From NCBI GenBank assembly GCA_964484485.1, contig CAZAGD010000209.1, positions 1 to 31,724 on the forward strand: DNA of 31,724 nt, in the 5' to 3' direction. Below, piece after piece: positions 31,503 to 31,724 of the stretch. Numbering within the stretch: the first letter of the stretch is position 1; each line of letters begins with the position of its first letter. This stretch comes from CAZAGD01 sp964484485 (GTDB lineage Bacteria > Desulfobacterota > SM23-61). The position numbers and the translations under genes are program-made. Below the pieces are notes generated by a model. It did not search any database, was not told the DNA's origin, and saw nothing but the letters and a program-made list of their open reading frames with translations.

Positions 31503-31544
31503 AAAAATTTATTCCCTTCTTTTAGCCATCCGCAAATGATAATA

Positions 31545-31572
31545 AATATACTCAAGTGATTCTTTTAGTCAA
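31545..31572 (-). promoter_or_regulatory. Predicted sigma70-type promoter of the peptide-uptake operon
   Basis: On the minus strand, TTGACT (31572-31567) is followed after 16 nt by TATATT (31550-31545). The predicted start near 31538 leaves a leader of about 36 nt before the M20 gene. It lies just after the upstream gene's stop codon. Confidence 0.55.
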
Positions 31573-31578
31573 GAGATT

Positions 31579-31724
31579 TTAATGCTGACCGTCGATCAGT
31601 TTTTTGGTAAATAGCTTGATACGGCTCAGGCCTGCCTCTGGCAGAAGCAAGCGGGGCGAAATTAAAATCGGCTGGGAATTAACGTCTATATACTTATCCA
31701 CCTTCTTTCCGCAAAGAATGGCGG
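31579..31724 (-). CDS. C-terminal end of an unidentified gene (5' part outside window)
   Basis: On the minus strand one frame is open from the window edge to TAA at 31581-31579, giving 47 codons; the other two frames close quickly. The fragment is soluble-looking with a basic stretch (LFTKKLIDGQH end) and a Cys-Gly-Lys-Lys near its start. I do not recognise the family from so short a piece. It is co-oriented with the peptide-uptake operon, but that operon has its own promoter downstream of this gene. Confidence 0.55.
   Translation of the reverse strand, partial: AILCGKKVDKYIDVNSQPILISPRLLLPEAGLSRIKLFTKKLIDGQH

Noticed and set aside
1..31724. CRISPR array, insertion sequence, prophage or tRNA genes
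   Set aside because: No regularly spaced direct repeats, transposase or integrase motifs, phage genes or tRNA cloverleaf were found; the only tRNA-like end belongs to the tmRNA.

Overview
The window carries about 24 complete protein genes, two partial genes at its edges, and one tmRNA gene. It looks like a chromosomal core region of a Gram-negative bacterium. LptF and LptG (lipopolysaccharide export) imply an outer membrane. TrmFO, a zinc-type HemB, a stand-alone (HTH-less) biotin ligase, type III pantothenate kinase, a short insertion-free AhcY and a geranylgeranyl-reductase-family enzyme would fit an anaerobic or facultative Desulfobacterota ('deltaproteobacterial') lineage or a relative. 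That placement is inference from gene content, not a phylogenetic test. Base composition is moderate and even. I see no transposase, integrase, phage gene or CRISPR array.

Layout. (1) 1-4479, plus strand: a partial iron-sulfur flavodoxin-fold protein, an MFS transporter, a palindromic dispersed repeat, then trmFO overlapping a geranylgeranyl-reductase-family flavoprotein. (2) 4487-11948, minus strand, read from 11948 downward: a 53-residue-repeat helical protein, valS, hemB, a palindromic repeat, birA, coaX and an isovaleryl-type acyl-CoA dehydrogenase. (3) 12237-15621: dgt on the minus strand, divergent from lptF-lptG on the plus strand. (4) 15660-20226, minus strand: ptsH, ptsI, metK and ahcY, which couple the general PTS phosphorelay proteins to the activated-methyl cycle; a TTGACA promoter precedes ptsH. 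(5) 20583-21428, plus strand: smpB and ssrA, the complete trans-translation pair. (6) 21454-24617: an M23 endopeptidase (minus), a FOXRED1-like FAD oxidoreductase (plus) and a receiver-only response regulator (minus). (7) 24841-31502, minus strand: a peptide-uptake operon (M20 amidohydrolase, substrate-binding protein, DppB, DppC, DppD, DppF) behind a good sigma70-type promoter, with a 14-bp perfect hairpin just after the binding-protein gene. A 47-codon gene end lies at the right edge.

How they fit together. The window mixes housekeeping functions (tRNA charging and modification, heme, CoA, biotin, SAM recycling, LPS export, ribosome rescue) with one nutrient-uptake operon. Many adjacent genes overlap by 4 bp (ATGA or GTGA), which suggests translational coupling. 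I do not see a strong candidate for a wholly new system. The most unusual items are the 53-residue repeat protein coupled to valS, two plus-strand genes (lptF and smpB) whose promoter geometry predicts leaderless mRNAs, a tmRNA tag ending in Ala-Thr-Ala with a glycine resume codon, and the ptsHI-metK-ahcY grouping.
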